NCBI GenBank assembly: GCA_945875045.1
Contig: CAMCIX010000101.1
Location: 1-6,293, forward strand
Direction: 5' to 3'
Length of the DNA: 6,293 bases
Source of the DNA: an uncultured Clostridia bacterium
GTDB taxonomy: Bacteria; Bacillota; Clostridia; Oscillospirales; Acutalibacteraceae
The notes under the pieces: generated by a model
What the model was told of the DNA's origin: nothing
Seen by the model: the letters and a program-made list of their open reading frames with translations, nothing else
Databases searched by the model: none
Program-made: the position numbers and the translations under genes
Shown here: one piece after another, positions 5,853 through 6,293 of the stretch
Numbering within the stretch: position 1 is the stretch's first letter
Layout: every line of letters begins with the position of its first letter

Positions 5853-6218
5853 TTAGCTGTGCTTTTTATTTAGCTCAATTAAAACTTTGTTAAGAATGGC
5901 TTGCTGATTTTCTGATAGCCCTGGATAACTGACTGCTGGCGATTTGAATTCGTGGATTAACGAGTGAATTGTTTCTTTCTGCTCGTCAGTCAATCCGGAA
6001 ATTGAAACCATTTCATTTTTATCTATTCCAACAAGATAATCAAGCGAAACATTAAAGATTACAGCCATTTGAACGAGAACCTCTAATGGCGGAGTTTTAT
6101 AGTTGTTCTCATACCCACATATAACAGACTTACTTCTATTGATTTTCTTTCCTAAGTCAGCTAATGACATATTATGACTCATACGCAATTGCTGAAGGCG
6201 CATTCCAAAATCAAACAT
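5853..6218 (-). CDS. XRE-family (Cro/CI-like) transcriptional repressor
   Basis: The product is 121 residues. Residues 5-64 form a classic HTH_3 domain: FGMRLQQLRMSHNMSLADLGKKINRS..., where SLADLGKKIN is the positioning helix, SKSVICGYENN the recognition helix, and TPPLEVLVQMAVIFNVSLDYLVG the closing helices. The C-terminal half carries two look-alike segments, GLTDEQKETIHSLI (75-88) and GLSENQQAILNKVL (100-113), joined by a short linker, which may form a dimerization unit. There is no protease, metallopeptidase or kinase-like domain. I chose ATG 6218 because AGGAGG (6226-6231) lies 7 nt upstream; the GTG at 6224 is in frame but only 1 nt from that site. It faces the mob operon and has repeated motifs in its upstream region. 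It is probably an autorepressor controlling a divergent plus-strand transcript, as in many integrated elements. The targets are inferred. Confidence 0.93.
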   Translation of the reverse strand: MFDFGMRLQQLRMSHNMSLADLGKKINRSKSVICGYENNYKTPPLEVLVQMAVIFNVSLDYLVGIDKNEMVSISGLTDEQKETIHSLIHEFKSPAVSYPGLSENQQAILNKVLIELNKKHS

Positions 6219-6232
6219 TAGCACACCTCCTG

Positions 6233-6285
6233 ATGTTCATTTATAGTAAACATTTTAATATACTTGCGTTTAATTATAGAAAACG
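6233..6285. promoter_or_regulatory. Operator-like repeats upstream of the XRE repressor
   Basis: TTATAGTAAAC (6241-6251) and TTATAGAAAAC (6274-6284) match at 10 of 11 positions in direct orientation, 33 bp apart, close to three helical turns. Each also sits in a partial dyad: ATGTT-N11-AACAT (6233-6253) and CGTTT-N9-AAACG (6267-6285). Repeated sites of this type between divergent promoters are typical XRE operators. Their assignment to this repressor is inference. Confidence 0.45.
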
Positions 6286-6292
6286 ATATAAT
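6264..6292 (+). promoter_or_regulatory. Sigma-A-type promoter reading out of the right edge
   Basis: TTGCGT (6264-6269) and a consensus TATAAT (6287-6292) are separated by 17 bp. It points away from the repressor gene, toward a gene beyond the window. One operator-like repeat (6274-6284) lies in its spacer, so bound repressor would block it. A minus-strand promoter for the repressor itself could not be assigned confidently in the same region. Confidence 0.6.
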
Positions 6293-6293
6293 G

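Noticed and set aside
6219..6224. GTG 6224 as the start of the XRE protein
   Set aside because: It would leave only 1 nt between AGGAGG and the start codon. ATG 6218 gives a normal 7-nt spacer.
1..6293. CRISPR array, tRNA or rRNA genes, insertion sequence, integrase, toxin-antitoxin or phage-defence genes
   Set aside because: No spacer-repeat periodicity, no tRNA cloverleaf and no transposase or recombinase motif was seen on either strand. The XRE gene has no adjacent toxin-like partner inside the window.

Overview
The window looks like the DNA-processing (Dtr) half of a conjugative or mobilizable integrated element from a low-to-mid GC Firmicute, most likely a gut-type Clostridia. The evidence is the strong AGGAGG-type ribosome binding sites, the AT-leaning codon use, and a gene set that matches the clostridial MobP3/MobL relaxase with CD1115-type VirD4 arrangement of Tn1549-like and related elements. 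These family assignments come from recognised sequence motifs; no search was run.

Layout. Positions 1-322 hold no convincing gene but are dense in inverted and direct repeats. They sit immediately upstream of the relaxosome genes and are the best candidate for the origin of transfer (oriT). Five plus-strand genes then follow in a tight, probably co-transcribed cluster: a ribbon-helix-helix relaxosome accessory protein (323-733); a MobP3/MobL-type relaxase with a C-terminal block of five Sel1-like repeats (733-2697); a DUF3991/Toprim protein (2717-3631); a VirD4/TraG-type coupling ATPase (3610-5406); and a small winged-helix HTH protein (5421-5678). Spacing is minimal: a 1-nt overlap, a 19-nt gap, a 22-nt overlap and a 14-nt gap. 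Positions 5679-5852 are non-coding, with a possible structured RNA and a nested inverted repeat that includes a probable terminator for the facing gene. On the minus strand, 5853-6218 encodes an XRE-family (Cro/CI-like) repressor. Upstream of it lies an intergenic region with repeated operator-like motifs and a good plus-strand promoter (6264-6292) that fires out of the right edge.

How the parts fit together (inference from family knowledge). The RHH protein and relaxase would assemble on the repeats at 1-322. The relaxase nicks and pilots the strand, the Toprim protein probably acts on DNA topology or on priming of transferred DNA, and VirD4 delivers the relaxase-DNA complex to a type IV secretion channel. 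No VirB4, VirB6 or lytic transglycosylase gene is in this window, so the channel genes are either outside it or supplied by another element. The XRE repressor most likely controls its own gene and the rightward transcript.

The coding genes are of known types. The least explained sequence is non-coding: the repeat architecture at 1-322, the fold at 5702-5752, the similarity between 118-143 and 5701-5723, and the operator region at 6233-6292.
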